DNA of 64,000 nucleotides from Geoalkalibacter sp. Lineage in GTDB: Bacteria > Desulfobacterota > Desulfuromonadia > Desulfuromonadales > Geoalkalibacteraceae. The notes below the pieces were generated by a model. That model was given only the letters and a program-made list of their open reading frames with translations. It did no database searches and had not been told where the DNA came from. The stretch covers positions 19,326 through 83,325 of the forward strand of contig NZ_JAUWAV010000010.1 in NCBI RefSeq assembly GCF_030605225.1, written 5' to 3'. The translations under genes were made by a program, and so were the position numbers. How positions within the stretch are numbered: position 1 is the first letter of the stretch; each line of letters starts with the position of its first letter. This document shows, one piece after another, positions 45,967 through 56,392 of the stretch.

Positions 45967-47079
45967 TCAGGGAACCTCTTCGCGGGAAAACCCCGCCGCG
46001 CCGCGGGCGAGGGTCGCCAGGCGATCGGCGGCCACGCGATCCCCGTCGCAAGGCAGTTCCTGCGCCGGGGCGGGTTCACGGAGCAAGGCCTCCAGGTCAT
46101 CGCCCCAATCGCCGCTCAGCAGTTTGGCGTTGTCGATGAAGCGCGAGCGCGCATAGCGCCGCAATCCCTCAACCAGCAGCGCCTGTTCGCGAAATTCGCC
46201 GCGCGAGGCGTAGAGCACGGCCGTGTCGTTGGCGATGGCTTCGGAAACGATGCCGTAGCCGGGCTTGGTCACCACCACGTCGGCCGCCCCGACCAGGCTG
46301 GGATAGGCCAGAGCACCGGGGACAAGGCGGATGAGGTTGTCCACCGGCACGGCAGGCGCAGTTTCGCTGACGAAGACCCAGTCGCGCAAGCGCTCCAGGG
46401 CGGAGACATCGAAATCGGCCAGACCAAAGCCGCCGAAGGAGATCAGCGCCAGCCGTTGCTCCGGGGCGACCCCCAGGTAGCGGCGAACCTCCTCGGCACT
46501 GCGCTGGGCGCGCCGCGCCACCAGGGGCAGATCCTCTACGGGCAAGGCGGCGGGGAAAACACCGGCAAAGGGCAGCCGCAGAAAACCGGCAGCCTGCCCA
46601 TAGTCGGCACGCACGGAGGCGAGGACATCCTCAAAGCCGCCGTGACGCGAGAGAAGATCTTCATAGATCCAGTCCCAGGTAAAGTTGGCCACCCCCACCC
46701 CGGTGATGCCCGCGGCGGCGGCCGCGGCAAAGGCCAGGGGCGCGATGTCGGCGACCACCAGGGTCACGCCCGCCGCGCGCAGGGACGCCGCCTCCTCGGC
46801 AAGCAGCGCCTCGCGTCCGGCCAGCAGTTGGCGATAGGCGCGCAGGGTGGCGCCTTCATCCATGTGCAGGCTGTCGCGCTGCACGACGCCGATATCCAGC
46901 CGCCGCGCGCGCACCGGCACGCTCCCATCGAGAAAACCCTCGAAAAACCAGGGATGGGCGTCGGACACCACCTCGACGGCCACTTCGGCATGCCGGCGCC
47001 GCAGGGTGTTGATGATCTGGCAGGAGCGGCTGGCATGGCCAAGACCATGGCCGCTGATGTAATAGCGAATTTTGGGCAT
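45967..47079 (-). CDS. MGT-type glycosyltransferase-like protein
   Basis: Protein of 370 residues with the two-Rossmann-domain shape of GT-B enzymes. The N terminus KIRYYISGHGLGHASRSCQII has the glycine-rich loop of this group, and the C-terminal half has LISFGGFGLADF and VTKPGYGIVSEAIAND, which resemble nucleotide-sugar-binding segments. Similar domains precede kinase domains in plant L-arabinokinase, so its substrate is unknown. It lies between a zinc-ribbon gene and the GapN-like gene in one operon. No membrane segments were noticed. Confidence 0.75.
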   Translation of the reverse strand: MPKIRYYISGHGLGHASRSCQIINTLRRRHAEVAVEVVSDAHPWFFEGFLDGSVPVRARRLDIGVVQRDSLHMDEGATLRAYRQLLAGREALLAEEAASLRAAGVTLVVADIAPLAFAAAAAAGITGVGVANFTWDWIYEDLLSRHGGFEDVLASVRADYGQAAGFLRLPFAGVFPAALPVEDLPLVARRAQRSAEEVRRYLGVAPEQRLALISFGGFGLADFDVSALERLRDWVFVSETAPAVPVDNLIRLVPGALAYPSLVGAADVVVTKPGYGIVSEAIANDTAVLYASRGEFREQALLVEGLRRYARSRFIDNAKLLSGDWGDDLEALLREPAPAQELPCDGDRVAADRLATLARGAAGFSREEVP

Positions 47080-47118
47080 GGCGGGGGACTATAGCACGGC
47101 GGCAGGATTCGCGACAGC

Positions 47119-47490
47119 TCAGGAATGCACGGCGGGTTCGCGCAGGCGCTCCAGGGCCTGCTCATAGGTCATTTCGAAGCCATCCTCGTCGATCAGGCGC
47201 ACCGGTTTGGCGCAGGTCGCGCAGAAAAAAGCGCCAAAGCGGATGGGAATGCGCTCCATCTGATCGCCCTGGCGTTCGAACTTGAGGCCTTCGCGCACCT
47301 GCCAGTCGCTGAGCGGATGACGACAGAGGGGACAATGAGGTCGCAGCTTGCGATCCCAGAGGATCTGGAAAAGGCGCTTGAAGCGGCGGCGGCGGCGAAC
47401 CACGAGGCCCCAACCGGAGAGAATAAGCAGGCCCGGCGCCAGAACGGCACCGGTCAACAACCAGGGAGAGGCATTGGACATAAGGGTCAT
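47119..47490 (-). CDS. small membrane protein with C-terminal zinc-ribbon
   Basis: A 123-residue protein with one N-terminal membrane helix (WLLTGAVLAPGLLILSGWGLVV), a basic stretch (RRRRRFKRLF) and two CxxC pairs in CPLCRHPL and CATCAKPV, a probable zinc ribbon. No named family. The start may be 47490, 47481 or 47505; ribosome sites are weak. It precedes the glycosyltransferase by 39 bases and follows a good promoter at 47554-47582. Confidence 0.7.
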   Translation of the reverse strand: MTLMSNASPWLLTGAVLAPGLLILSGWGLVVRRRRRFKRLFQILWDRKLRPHCPLCRHPLSDWQVREGLKFERQGDQMERIPIRFGAFFCATCAKPVRLIDEDGFEMTYEQALERLREPAVHS

Positions 47491-47553
47491 GAAGGCTTTG
47501 CACACCTAGGATTGCGTCGTCACGCGGCGACAAGCGGGGCGCGTGCGGTGCAA

Positions 47554-47582
47554 AAATATCTCAGGCCAACGGATGCTGTCAA
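47554..47582 (-). promoter_or_regulatory. promoter of the zinc-ribbon/glycosyltransferase/GapN-like operon
   Basis: TTGACA, 17 bases, ATATTT on the minus strand, in an AT-rich stretch about 65 bases before the first start codon. Confidence 0.65.
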
Positions 47583-47601
47583 ACAGGAAAATCACGTTTC
47601 T

Positions 47602-48726
47602 TCAAGCCCCTGCGTCGCGTTCCCGCAACAGGGCGAGCACCGCGCGCCACATGCGCCAGGAGCCGACCAGCCCCGGCGTGACATCGACGTGCATGAGGCC
47701 GCGCACCAGAAAGAGTTCGGCCTGATCCGGCCGCAGGGCGGCCTTGAGATTGCGGCTTTCGGTGAAGGGAATGATGTGATCGTCGAGACCGTGCACCAGG
47801 ATCAGGCGAGCGCGCAGGTCGCCCAGATCCTTGTCGGCCAGATCAAGGGCGGCGATTTCCCGACGTAAGAATTCGGGCAGACCGTCGATCAGGGCTGGAG
47901 CCTTCTCGCGGTCGGTATTGACGATGAAGTGATAAAGGGCCGCACCCTCCGCCGTCAGGCCCTGGGCCAGATCCTCGACGGGCGCCGCCGCATCGGCCTT
48001 GCGGCGCTGCGCCATGGCGGCCAGCCGCGCCCGGTCGCCTGGCGCCGCCAGGCGGTGCAGATTACCCTCGATGAAAACCCATTTGCCGTACACATTGGGC
48101 TCGCCCTTGCGCCAGGCAGCGCCGTCGCGAAACCAGCCCGTCGTGAAAAAGGTCATCACCGCGCGCAGGTCATGATAACCGCCGACGCCCACCACATAAT
48201 CCACGCGCTCGGACAGGGACGGCTGCATGGCGGCGATCAGAGTCGGCCCCACGGCGTAGCTGAAGGCCATCATGCCGAAGCGCCCATGAGGCACCAGATC
48301 GCTGCGGCCACGAAACCAACGAAAGGCCGCCGCGATTTCATCGGCGTTTTCGCCGCGCACCTCGAGCAGGCGGATGCTTTCCAGATCGGGCACCAGCACC
48401 ACGAAGCGCGCCCGCGCCAGGGAGCGGGCAAAGGCCATCAGCCGCGGGTCGTCCTTGCCCGCCTCGGCCGCTCCGGGCACGAGGAGAATCCCGGCCGCCG
48501 GCGCCGAACCGGGCAGATAGAGATCGCCGCCGATGAACCCGCCGGAGATGGGAAAGCGCATTTTCAGGCGCTCGGGTTCCGGGCTTTTCGCCTTGAGACG
48601 GCTCGGCTTGTCGCCCGCGGCCACATCGGCGAGCAGCAACAGCGCTTCGTGGCCACGCCTGGGAGAGCAGGCCGACAGGAGATTCACCATGAGCACAAGG
48701 ATCAGCAGATAAAGAAGGGGGCGCAT
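47602..48726 (-). CDS. alpha/beta-hydrolase fold lipoprotein
   Basis: Protein of 374 residues. The signal peptide ends with the lipobox LLSAC, so it is probably a lipoprotein. The body has an alpha/beta hydrolase look, with GILLVPGAAEAGKDD near residue 75, FGMMAFSYAVGPTLIAA (nucleophile elbow GMMAFS is atypical) and a late VHGLDDHIIPFTES (Asp/His). Substrate unknown. It is 35 bases after the adaptor gene of the ABC exporter, so it probably belongs to that operon. The ATG at 48726 was chosen as more likely than the one at 48735. Confidence 0.75.
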   Translation of the reverse strand: MRPLLYLLILVLMVNLLSACSPRRGHEALLLLADVAAGDKPSRLKAKSPEPERLKMRFPISGGFIGGDLYLPGSAPAAGILLVPGAAEAGKDDPRLMAFARSLARARFVVLVPDLESIRLLEVRGENADEIAAAFRWFRGRSDLVPHGRFGMMAFSYAVGPTLIAAMQPSLSERVDYVVGVGGYHDLRAVMTFFTTGWFRDGAAWRKGEPNVYGKWVFIEGNLHRLAAPGDRARLAAMAQRRKADAAAPVEDLAQGLTAEGAALYHFIVNTDREKAPALIDGLPEFLRREIAALDLADKDLGDLRARLILVHGLDDHIIPFTESRNLKAALRPDQAELFLVRGLMHVDVTPGLVGSWRMWRAVLALLRERDAGA

Positions 48727-48761
48727 GGACACCATTATACCAGGCGCCGCCGGGGGTCGAG

Positions 48762-49964
48762 CTAATCGCGGTTCTGGCGCGGCCGCACGCGCCGACCGTC
48801 CTCCAGCTCCCGATCGGGATGGACGATGACCCGCTCGCCGGCGGCGATCCCGCCGCGCACCTCGGCGAAGCGGCCGCCGCGCTCGCCGACCTCCACCGCG
48901 CGCACGCGGGCGCGACCGTTCTCGAGGACAAACAGCGCCCAGTCCCCGTCGCGGCGAAACAGGGCGCTGAGGGGCACCCGCAGGACCTCCTCCGCCTGCC
49001 AGAGGATGAAGCGGGCATTGACGCGGTAGCCGTCGCCGAGGCGCGCCCAGAGCTCCGGCGGTGAAACAAAGTCGGCGATGACCAGCACCCGCTGCTCTTC
49101 CACGCCCAGGGCGGATATTTTGGTGAAGCCGCCCGGCTCCACCCGCCGCACCCGGCCTTCAAGGGGCGCCTCCTCTCCCCAGCGCTCGAACAGCACCGGC
49201 ATGCCCGGCGCCAGCCGCACGGCGTCGGCGGACAGCACATCGATCTCCACTTCAAGAAGCGCCGGATCAGCGATCTCCAGGATGGGCGCACCGGCGGCCA
49301 CCACCTGGGCGCTCTCCAGAAACCGGCGCAGCACCTGCCCGGATGCCGGTGCCGTCAGCGCCACCACGCCGCTCGCCGCGGGATCGAGGCTGCCGCTGAA
49401 GGCCAAGGCGGTGCGCGCCGCGTCGAGTTCATGACGCGCACCGCTCAGCCGCGCCGCGGCCGCCTCGCGCAAGGCCCGCGCCTGGGCGGCGGCGCTCGCG
49501 GCGGCCTCAACCTCGTTGCGCGCCACCATCTGCTGCGCGCCCAGGGTGCGCAGGCGCGCGTATTCGGCTTCGGCGAAAGCGGCGGCGGCGCTTGCCGCCT
49601 CGACCTCGCGACGCGCCGCATCCAGCGTCGCGGTCGCGGCTTCGACCCGCGCTTCGGCCGCCTTGACGCTGCGCACATCGAGCACCGGCGCGACTTGGGC
49701 ATCGAGCACCGCCACCACCTGTCCGGCATCCACCAAGTCCCCAGGCTCCAGTTCGATGCGGCGCACCTGCCCGGCAAGAGGCGCCGAAATCCGGTAGGCG
49801 TGCATGACGCGGGTGCGCCCCTCCTCCTCGATGGTGCGCGCCATGGGCCCAAGGCTCGCCGCTTCCGTATCGACCAGCAGCGGCTGCGGACGAAAGCCGA
49901 GAAACAGCAGCGCGGCGAGAATTGCCGCCGGCAGCAAACGCATCAGATAGCGACGCCAGGGCAT
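48762..49964 (-). CDS. HlyD-type periplasmic adaptor of an ABC exporter
   Basis: Protein of 400 residues with an N-terminal membrane anchor (LLPAAILAALLFLGF), a barrel-sandwich region (RISAPLAGQVRRIELEPGDLVDAGQVVAVLDA), a long Ala-rich coiled coil (about 95-190) and beta-barrel parts. These features are those of membrane fusion proteins. It follows the permease after 31 bases. The start has AGAGGA ten bases upstream. It would link the ABC permease to an outer membrane channel. Confidence 0.88.
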   Translation of the reverse strand: MPWRRYLMRLLPAAILAALLFLGFRPQPLLVDTEAASLGPMARTIEEEGRTRVMHAYRISAPLAGQVRRIELEPGDLVDAGQVVAVLDAQVAPVLDVRSVKAAEARVEAATATLDAARREVEAASAAAAFAEAEYARLRTLGAQQMVARNEVEAAASAAAQARALREAAAARLSGARHELDAARTALAFSGSLDPAASGVVALTAPASGQVLRRFLESAQVVAAGAPILEIADPALLEVEIDVLSADAVRLAPGMPVLFERWGEEAPLEGRVRRVEPGGFTKISALGVEEQRVLVIADFVSPPELWARLGDGYRVNARFILWQAEEVLRVPLSALFRRDGDWALFVLENGRARVRAVEVGERGGRFAEVRGGIAAGERVIVHPDRELEDGRRVRPRQNRD

Positions 49965-49995
49965 GGTGTTCTGTCCTCTTCTTTTCCCTGTTGTT

Positions 49996-52359
49996 TCACT
50001 CACGGGTCTTGAGCACGGCCACCAGGTCGAGGCCATGCAGGCGACGCCGCACGATCCAGCCCGAAAGCACCGCCGAGCCCGCCACGACCAGGGCGGCAAA
50101 AGCATAGGCCGAGGGCTCCATCACCAGCGGCACGCGGTAAAAATCGGAACGCATGCCGACCGTCATATACCAGCACAGAAAGCGCCCAAACACAAAGCCC
50201 AGGGGAATCCCCGCCAGGGTGAGCAGGGCCAGTTCGCCAAGCAGGATAGTGCTCACTTCGCCGCGCCGCAGGCCCAGCACCCGCAGGCTGGCCAGTTCGC
50301 GGGCGCGTTCGGAGAGGGCGATGCGGGCGCTGTTGTAGACTACCCCGAAGGCGATGCTGGCGGCGAGCAGGGTGCTGATGAAGCTGAACACCAGCACGGT
50401 CTGATCGAGGGTTTCGTAAAAACTTTCCATGGCCGCCAGACGATCGCCGATGCCCGCCACCCGCGGCGCCTCGCGCAGCCGCGCCATGACTCCGGCGCGC
50501 GCCCCCGGCTCCAGGGCGAGCAGCGCCCCGGAGAGGGCCTGCCCCTCGCCGAGCAGGCGATTGAGGGCATCGAGATCCATATAGGCGGCCACGCCCACGT
50601 ACTCGCTGACCAGACCTTCCACCGCCACCTCGAATCGGACGCGACGCCCGGCGAGCACCTCGACCTGAAGCTGATCGCCCGGCCGCACCCCGAGAATTTC
50701 CGCGAGATAGTCGGTGAGCACCACGCCCTCGCGCGGCGGATCAAGCACCTGCAGGCGCGCGTCGAGCACACGCAGCATCTCGCCGCCGGGCGTCACCCCT
50801 TGCAGGCTGGTGCGAAAGCGCCGATGGGCGTAGCGCAGCTCCACCGGGGCGCTGCGCAGGGGCTCCACCTGGCGCACGCCCTCCAGGGCGGCCAGTTCAT
50901 GCAGCACGCGGCGCGAAGTGGGTTCGACAAAGGTCACCGCCAGGTCATAGCGCTGGGCCAGTTTGAACTGGACCGCCAGCATGTAATCGACCGCCCCCTG
51001 CTGAAAATTGCCGACGGTGAGAATCGCGCACGACAAAGCGATGCCGGTGACGGACAGCAGGGCCTTGACGGGCCGGCGCTCGATTTCGCGCAGAATCATG
51101 CGCAGGGGCTGGTTCATCCAGCGCCCCAGGCCCCAGCGCTCCGCCAGGGTGGGACGAAACCGGGCCGGCGGCTCAGGGCGCATGGCCTCGGCGGGCGGCA
51201 GGCGCACGGCGCGGCGCACCGCCCCGAGGGCGCCCAGCAGCGCCGCGCCAAAGGTGATCAGCGCGGCCAACAGCAGTTCACGCGGCGCGAGACGGTAGTC
51301 GAGCAGCGGAAAACGGAAAAAATCCATGTAGAGGCGCGCCAGGGCCTGCCCAAAGGCATAGCCGCCGGCAATGCCCAGCAGCAGTCCGCCCGCCGTCATC
51401 CACAGCACCAACTGGGCATAGTGGGCGCCCACGGCCAGGTTGTCGTAACCAAAGGCCTTGAGCACCGCGATCTGCTCGCGCTGGGTGGCGATCAGCCGGG
51501 CCGTCACCACATGCAGCAAAAAGGCCGCCACGCCGAGAAAGATGGTGGGAAACACCCGCGCCATGGTGCCCAGCTGGGCAAACTCGGCCTCCAGGTAGCT
51601 GTGCGACGTCTGATCGGCGCGCCCTATGGCGCCGGTGCCTCCATAGGGTGCCAACAGCCGGTCGAGGGCGGCGATCACCTCGCCTTGCGCCGCGTCGCGC
51701 TCCAGGGTCAACGCCAGGCTGTTGAAGGCCCCCTCCATGTCGAAGGCGCTCTCCACGGGGGACTGGTTCATCCACAGCAAAGCGTAGCGCAGGGGATCGG
51801 GAAACAGATCGCCGGGCTTGATCTGGTAGACATGCTCGGGACTCAAACCGATGCCGACCAGGGTCAGCATCTGGCGACGGCCGTTGATCACCGCCGCCAC
51901 CTGATCGCCGGGTTTGAGGCCATGGGCTTCGGCGAAGGGCTCGGAAATCACCGCCTCGGCATCGCGCCCCGCCTCGGGCAGCCGCCCCAGGCGCAGAAAC
52001 AGCCGATTGAGCTCGGCGTTGCGCCCATCGGGCAACGAGCTCAGCAGCGCGGTGGCCGGATCGTCGAAACCCTCGACCTCCAGGCGCGCGGCCGCCACCA
52101 CGCGGCTTTCCACCTGACGCACCCCGTCGATGGCGGCCACCTGCGCGAGCAGTTCCCGTGGAGCGCGCTTGAGGGAAGCAAACACCTCGGCGAAGCGGTA
52201 ATCGCGATAGTAGGCATCGCGACCGGCGCGCAGGGCATCCAGGGTCGAGAGCGACATCACCAGGGTGGCCACTCCGCCCGCGATCACCACGGCGATGGCC
52301 AGCGCCTGGCTGCGCAAGTGCCACAGGTCGCGCCGGAGTTTGCGCCCCAGCGCCCTCAC
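49996..52359 (-). CDS. ABC transporter permease, FtsX/MacB-like two-unit type
   Basis: Protein of 787 residues with two FtsX-type repeats: a membrane helix at the N terminus, a periplasmic region, three helices in the middle (about 260-370), and again three helices toward the C terminus with the motif [34 protein letters not shown]. The GTG at 52359 overlaps the ATPase stop by four bases (GTGA) and has GGAG upstream, which decides it over an ATG eight codons earlier. It forms a type VII-like exporter with the ATPase and adaptor. Confidence 0.88.
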   Translation of the reverse strand: MRALGRKLRRDLWHLRSQALAIAVVIAGGVATLVMSLSTLDALRAGRDAYYRDYRFAEVFASLKRAPRELLAQVAAIDGVRQVESRVVAAARLEVEGFDDPATALLSSLPDGRNAELNRLFLRLGRLPEAGRDAEAVISEPFAEAHGLKPGDQVAAVINGRRQMLTLVGIGLSPEHVYQIKPGDLFPDPLRYALLWMNQSPVESAFDMEGAFNSLALTLERDAAQGEVIAALDRLLAPYGGTGAIGRADQTSHSYLEAEFAQLGTMARVFPTIFLGVAAFLLHVVTARLIATQREQIAVLKAFGYDNLAVGAHYAQLVLWMTAGGLLLGIAGGYAFGQALARLYMDFFRFPLLDYRLAPRELLLAALITFGAALLGALGAVRRAVRLPPAEAMRPEPPARFRPTLAERWGLGRWMNQPLRMILREIERRPVKALLSVTGIALSCAILTVGNFQQGAVDYMLAVQFKLAQRYDLAVTFVEPTSRRVLHELAALEGVRQVEPLRSAPVELRYAHRRFRTSLQGVTPGGEMLRVLDARLQVLDPPREGVVLTDYLAEILGVRPGDQLQVEVLAGRRVRFEVAVEGLVSEYVGVAAYMDLDALNRLLGEGQALSGALLALEPGARAGVMARLREAPRVAGIGDRLAAMESFYETLDQTVLVFSFISTLLAASIAFGVVYNSARIALSERARELASLRVLGLRRGEVSTILLGELALLTLAGIPLGFVFGRFLCWYMTVGMRSDFYRVPLVMEPSAYAFAALVVAGSAVLSGWIVRRRLHGLDLVAVLKTRE

Positions 52360-53096
52360 CAGGACAACTCCCGCGCCGCGCACCGCTTAGGGTTGCGCTC
52401 GATCCTGCCGATGCGCCCGTCGCTCAGGTGAATGATGCGGTGCGCCATGCGCGCGATGTCGGCATTGTGCGTGATGACCACGGTGGTGGTACCCAGCTCG
52501 GCGTTGATGCGCTCCAGCGCCTCGAGCACCACCACGCCGGTCCGCGAATCGAGGGCGCCGGTCGGTTCATCGCACAGCAGCACCGCGGGGCGCTTGGCGA
52601 TGGCGCGGGCGATGGCCACGCGCTGCTGCTCGCCGCCGGAGAGCTGCGCCGGGAAATAATCGAGGCGCTCACCCAGCCCCACCAGCGCCAGGGCCTCTTC
52701 CGGCGCCATGGGGTCGCGGGCGATGTCGGTGACGATGGCGACGTTTTCCCGCGCCGTGAGGCTCGGAATCAGATTGTAGAACTGAAACACAAAGCCCACG
52801 GCATGGCGGCGAAATTCGGTCAGTTCCGCCTCGCCGGCCCGCACCAGATCGCGCCCGCCGCAGATAACCCGTCCCGCCGTGGGCGCGTCGAGACCGCCGA
52901 GAATGTTGAGCAGGGTGGATTTGCCGCTGCCCGAGGGCCCCAGCAGCACGACGAATTCCCCACGGAAGAGATCCAGATCCACTCCGCGCAGGGCCGTCAC
53001 CTCCACCTCGCCCATACGGTAGATCTTGGTCAGCCCTTCGGCGTGGAACACCACGGACTGCGACTCTGCTCTCCCCTGGGGCAACGGCGCCTCCAT
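52356..53096 (-). CDS. ABC transporter ATP-binding protein (MacB/LolD-like)
   Basis: Protein of 246 residues. Walker A is [13 protein letters not shown], the ABC signature [15 protein letters not shown], Walker [12 protein letters not shown], with [11 protein letters not shown] as Q-loop. It belongs to the MacB/LolD/LptB-like group that works with FtsX-type permeases. First gene of the operon. The start at 53096 has no clear ribosome site, so the N-terminal extension is uncertain. Confidence 0.9.
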   Translation of the reverse strand: MEAPLPQGRAESQSVVFHAEGLTKIYRMGEVEVTALRGVDLDLFRGEFVVLLGPSGSGKSTLLNILGGLDAPTAGRVICGGRDLVRAGEAELTEFRRHAVGFVFQFYNLIPSLTARENVAIVTDIARDPMAPEEALALVGLGERLDYFPAQLSGGEQQRVAIARAIAKRPAVLLCDEPTGALDSRTGVVVLEALERINAELGTTTVVITHNADIARMAHRIIHLSDGRIGRIERNPKRCAARELSW

Positions 53097-53185
53097 GACA
53101 CGGCGCGCCCGCGTCGCATGAACCGCCCCCCCAAGGGCGCCACCGCGACGGCCAGACGGCCGCTCAGGCAATTATACCCGGGAAA

Positions 53186-53530
53186 TCACTGCCAGAAGGA
53201 ATGAAAGGGATCGTCGTCGACGGCCTGCAGAAGGCGTTTGAGATTCAGGGTGGGACCGGCGTTGAGGTAGAGCCGCCAGGAATCGCCGGCCGCGGGATAA
53301 TGCAGGGACCACTGGTTGAGCTCGGGCTGGTAGCGGAACTGGGCGACGCGCCGTCCGCTCCAACTCGACGGGTTGGAGAGCGTGATGCGTTCCTCGAACA
53401 GCGTGACGCACTCGCCCGCGATGTGAAAACTGATCCGCACCTCGTTGCGGAAACAGGGAGGGACCTTGCCTTCGCAGTATTGGGCGAATTCCCTTTCCGC
53501 GCTCTTGCGCAACAGCTCGGGCAGTTCCAT
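53186..53530 (-). CDS. DUF3024 domain protein
   Basis: Protein of 114 residues matching the DUF3024 pattern: RISFHIAGECVTLFEER, VAQFRYQPELNQWSLHY and a DPFHSFW ending. The family function is unknown. GAGGAG lies eight bases before the ATG. It follows cysM by 28 bases, so the two are probably cotranscribed. Confidence 0.8.
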   Translation of the reverse strand: MELPELLRKSAEREFAQYCEGKVPPCFRNEVRISFHIAGECVTLFEERITLSNPSSWSGRRVAQFRYQPELNQWSLHYPAAGDSWRLYLNAGPTLNLKRLLQAVDDDPFHSFWQ

Positions 53531-53558
53531 GGGAGAGGCTCCTCGGAGGCGGCGGCCT

Positions 53559-54500
53559 TCAGGGCAGGCAGCTGGCGCAGCGCGGACGAAACAAGGTGGT
53601 GCTCAGGTAGCGATCGCCGCGATCGGGCAGCAGAGTCACCAGGGTGCCGGCGTTCATCTCGCGGGCGACCCGCAGGGCGCCGGCCACCGCCGCGCCGCCC
53701 GACATGCCGGCCAGAATCCCCTCCTTGAGGGCCAGCTGCCGGGCCATCTCGAAGGCGTCCTCGTCCTCGACGTTGATCTTGAGATCCAGGCGCGCCTCGT
53801 CGTAGATCTCGGGAACAATCGCCTCGCGCATGTTCTTGAGGCCCTGCACCTTGTGGCCGAGCACCGGCTCCACCCCGACGATGCGCGCCGCGGCCTTGCG
53901 CTCGCGCAGATAACGGCCGGTGCCCATGAGGGTGCCCGAGGTGCCCATGCCCGCGACGAACACATCCACGGCGCCCTCGGTCTGGCTCCAGATTTCGGGG
54001 CCTGTGGTTTCGTAGTGGGCCAGCACGTTGTTGGGATTGGCGTACTGATTGGGCATGTAGTAGCGCGCGGGATCCTCGGCGAGAATGCGATGGGCGAGGC
54101 GGATGGCGCCGTCGGTCCCCTCCTCGGCGGGTGAGAGCACCAGTTCGGCGCCGAAGGCTTCGAGAATCTGGCGACGCTCCATGCTCACGCAGGCCGGCAT
54201 GACCAGCTTGATGCGATAGGCGCGGGCGGCGGCGATCATCGCCAGGGCGATGCCGGTGTTGCCCGAGGTCGGCTCCAGAATCACCTTGTCGCGCACCAGC
54301 GCGCCGCTCTCCTCGGCCTTGCGGATCATGTGCCAGGCCGGACGATCCTTGACCGATCCCCCCGGATTGTGCCCTTCGAGCTTGGCGAAAATGCGCACGC
54401 GCGGATTGGGGTTGAGATGAAGCAGCTCCACCAAGGGAGTGTTGCCGATCAGACGGCAGAGACTATGTTGCGGATCGGGCAGCAAGGACGGATTCCTCAT
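53559..54500 (-). CDS. cysM: cysteine synthase CysM
   Basis: Protein of 313 residues of the PLP-dependent beta family. The PLP lysine is in NPGGSVKDRPAW, the phosphate-binding loop is EPTSGNTGIALAMIA, and the segment MGTSGTLMGTGRYLRERK is typical of O-acetylserine sulfhydrylases. The CysM-like features (GTGxGL-type region lacking the CysK loop) fit the CysM branch. It makes cysteine from O-acetylserine and sulfide or thiosulfate. It ends in CASCLP, two Cys close to the C terminus, which may be regulatory or chance. Confidence 0.93.
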   Translation of the reverse strand: MRNPSLLPDPQHSLCRLIGNTPLVELLHLNPNPRVRIFAKLEGHNPGGSVKDRPAWHMIRKAEESGALVRDKVILEPTSGNTGIALAMIAAARAYRIKLVMPACVSMERRQILEAFGAELVLSPAEEGTDGAIRLAHRILAEDPARYYMPNQYANPNNVLAHYETTGPEIWSQTEGAVDVFVAGMGTSGTLMGTGRYLRERKAAARIVGVEPVLGHKVQGLKNMREAIVPEIYDEARLDLKINVEDEDAFEMARQLALKEGILAGMSGGAAVAGALRVAREMNAGTLVTLLPDRGDRYLSTTLFRPRCASCLP

Positions 54501-54542
54501 GAAATTTGAGTGAAGGTCGCTTTCAAGACCGAGACGAGATTG

Positions 54543-55181
54543 TCACGTCATTAAGGGATCGACCAGGGGTGGATTGTTTCTTAGGTAATCGCGCGCCTCA
54601 CAGATGATTTGTTCCGCGGTTTCCTCACGCGGTCGACATTTTTCCGCCCACGGGCGACCAGGATGAAGAACGTCCCATCTTGGCCTGAGGCCCTGATGCC
54701 GCCCCGCGCCTGGATCATGGTTGCCAAAGCCGTCAATCAGCTTGTTCCACAAGGGATCGAATTTCGCGATCAGCAAGGTTTCCCCCAGGGGAATCCAGAT
54801 ATCATCCACGACCAGGTAGCGGCAAGAAAAGTCGGCGATATCCAGGTTCGTCGCATCCTCGATACTTTTCAGGTGCTGCTTGATCCGGTCATGCAGCACC
54901 CTTCCGGGAGGCGCTTCCAACGTCGAACCCTTCCTCGCACCCTTGGGGACCGCCTTTCCGACGTAAATCGGGGCAGCGAATTTTCCATGCCGGTTACGCT
55001 CGGCGATTATCTCGTATCCCTCAAAGGGCCCCGTGTAATAGATGGCGTAAATGCCCGCGCCCTCGAAAACCGCCAGGCTTGCCAGCGGAACGACGGGACC
55101 CCGCAGCATGGCCTGTCCGACGCTTTCACCCAAATGACGCTTATCCAAGGGATTGAATGGCACGACCTTGCCGGTTGTCAT
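54543..55181 (-). CDS. Eco29kI-type GIY-YIG restriction endonuclease
   Basis: Protein of 212 residues. GIY-YIG hallmarks are GAGIYAIYYTG (about 42-51) and PIYVGKAV (71-78), followed by Arg99 and His103 in HDRIKQH, Glu134 in GETLLI and Asn146 in DPLWN. The spacing of these residues resembles the known active site of Eco29kI (Tyr-Tyr-Arg-His-Glu-Asn). Eco29kI cuts CCGCGG; the specificity of this enzyme is not proved. It overlaps the methyltransferase by four bases (ATGA), so it is translated after it. Confidence 0.9.
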   Translation of the reverse strand: MTTGKVVPFNPLDKRHLGESVGQAMLRGPVVPLASLAVFEGAGIYAIYYTGPFEGYEIIAERNRHGKFAAPIYVGKAVPKGARKGSTLEAPPGRVLHDRIKQHLKSIEDATNLDIADFSCRYLVVDDIWIPLGETLLIAKFDPLWNKLIDGFGNHDPGAGRHQGLRPRWDVLHPGRPWAEKCRPREETAEQIICEARDYLRNNPPLVDPLMT

Positions 55182-56392
55182 GCGACATTCCTCCCGCGCG
55201 CGCGAAGCAATTGGCGAATACCGACCACGGCAAGGCATTCGGCCACGGACGCCGCGACGCGACGAGCCAAGGCGACAGGAACGGCGTTGCCGAGTTGCCG
55301 CATGGTTTCGGACCAGGAACCGTGAAACACGTAGCCATCCGGAAAAGTTTGGATTCGGGCGGATTCCCGGGCACTGAAATAACGAACGCTCCCGTCGCCC
55401 ATCACCATCATGTTTTCCCCGCCGGGAACACCATGATCGCCCGCCTTGAGGGTCTTTGCCGGAAGATCCAAGGGGCTGCCCGTATGCCCCGTGTACACTC
55501 TGGCCCCATCCTGGAAATGATGGTTGTGCCAGCCCGCGGCCGAACTATCGCGAGGGTCGGGCATATCCGCGAGCGCATCCCTTACCGTGCGCCAGGCCTG
55601 GCCATCGGGAGGCAAAAGACTGGAACTCAACCCCCTGATGCGTGACTGGAGCCTTTCGGGCGGATTGGGCCGCTTGGCCGGTGAAATGCCGTGTCTTTCC
55701 CAGTATTCCCCCGACACCCATTGCGCGTGCAGAAGGGCGTCAAGGGAATGGGTCGGCTTCGGAAATGACCACTCGACGCCGAGATCGGAACGAAATCCCA
55801 CGATGAAAACCCGCTCGCGCCTCTGGGGTACGCCATGATCGGCGGCGTTGACGAGGGTCGGCACCACGTTGTAGGTGAGACCTCCCGCATGCTGGGTGCC
55901 CGAGGTTTTTTCCTCCTGGAGGCGCCGCAAGTGATCCATCCAGGTCTCGCCTTGTCGCTTGCCAACTTCCGGAAACTCAAACTGAAGCAGGATGTACTGA
56001 TAATAGTTCGCGAAACTCGACCGCGTCAGTCCCTTAACGTTTTCGAGGATGAAAGCCCTGGGCCGCACCCTCCGTACGATTTCCACGGTGGCGGGGAACA
56101 TGTCGCGTCGATCGCCGTGCGCCTTGTGCTTTCCACCCATGGAAAACGGCTGGCAGGGTGGCCCGCCCGCGACGAGGTCGATGCCTTCGGGGATCGCGGA
56201 CCAGTTAAATTCGCGCACATCGCCTTCCCAAAGAGGCCAGTCCTGAACCAGGGGATAACCGCGCCTTTGATTCTCCCTGATGGTGTCGCAGGCCCAACGA
56301 TCCCATTCCACGACAGCCAAGGAATCAAATCCCGCCAGGGTAACTCCCATGGCAAGCCCGCCCGCCCCGGCGTAAAGTTCCACAGCCTTCAT
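55178..56392 (-). CDS. DNA cytosine-5 methyltransferase (type II restriction-modification)
   Basis: Protein of 404 residues with all C5-methyltransferase motifs: AGAGGLAMGVTLAGF (motif I), GGPPCQPFS with the catalytic Cys (IV), ILENVKGL (VI), GVPQRRERVFIVG (VIII) and RIQTFPDGY with RQLGNAVPV (IX/X). It overlaps vsr and the endonuclease by four bases each. GGAGG precedes the ATG at 56392. It would protect the host site recognised by the endonuclease. Confidence 0.95.
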   Translation of the reverse strand: MKAVELYAGAGGLAMGVTLAGFDSLAVVEWDRWACDTIRENQRRGYPLVQDWPLWEGDVREFNWSAIPEGIDLVAGGPPCQPFSMGGKHKAHGDRRDMFPATVEIVRRVRPRAFILENVKGLTRSSFANYYQYILLQFEFPEVGKRQGETWMDHLRRLQEEKTSGTQHAGGLTYNVVPTLVNAADHGVPQRRERVFIVGFRSDLGVEWSFPKPTHSLDALLHAQWVSGEYWERHGISPAKRPNPPERLQSRIRGLSSSLLPPDGQAWRTVRDALADMPDPRDSSAAGWHNHHFQDGARVYTGHTGSPLDLPAKTLKAGDHGVPGGENMMVMGDGSVRYFSARESARIQTFPDGYVFHGSWSETMRQLGNAVPVALARRVAASVAECLAVVGIRQLLRARGRNVA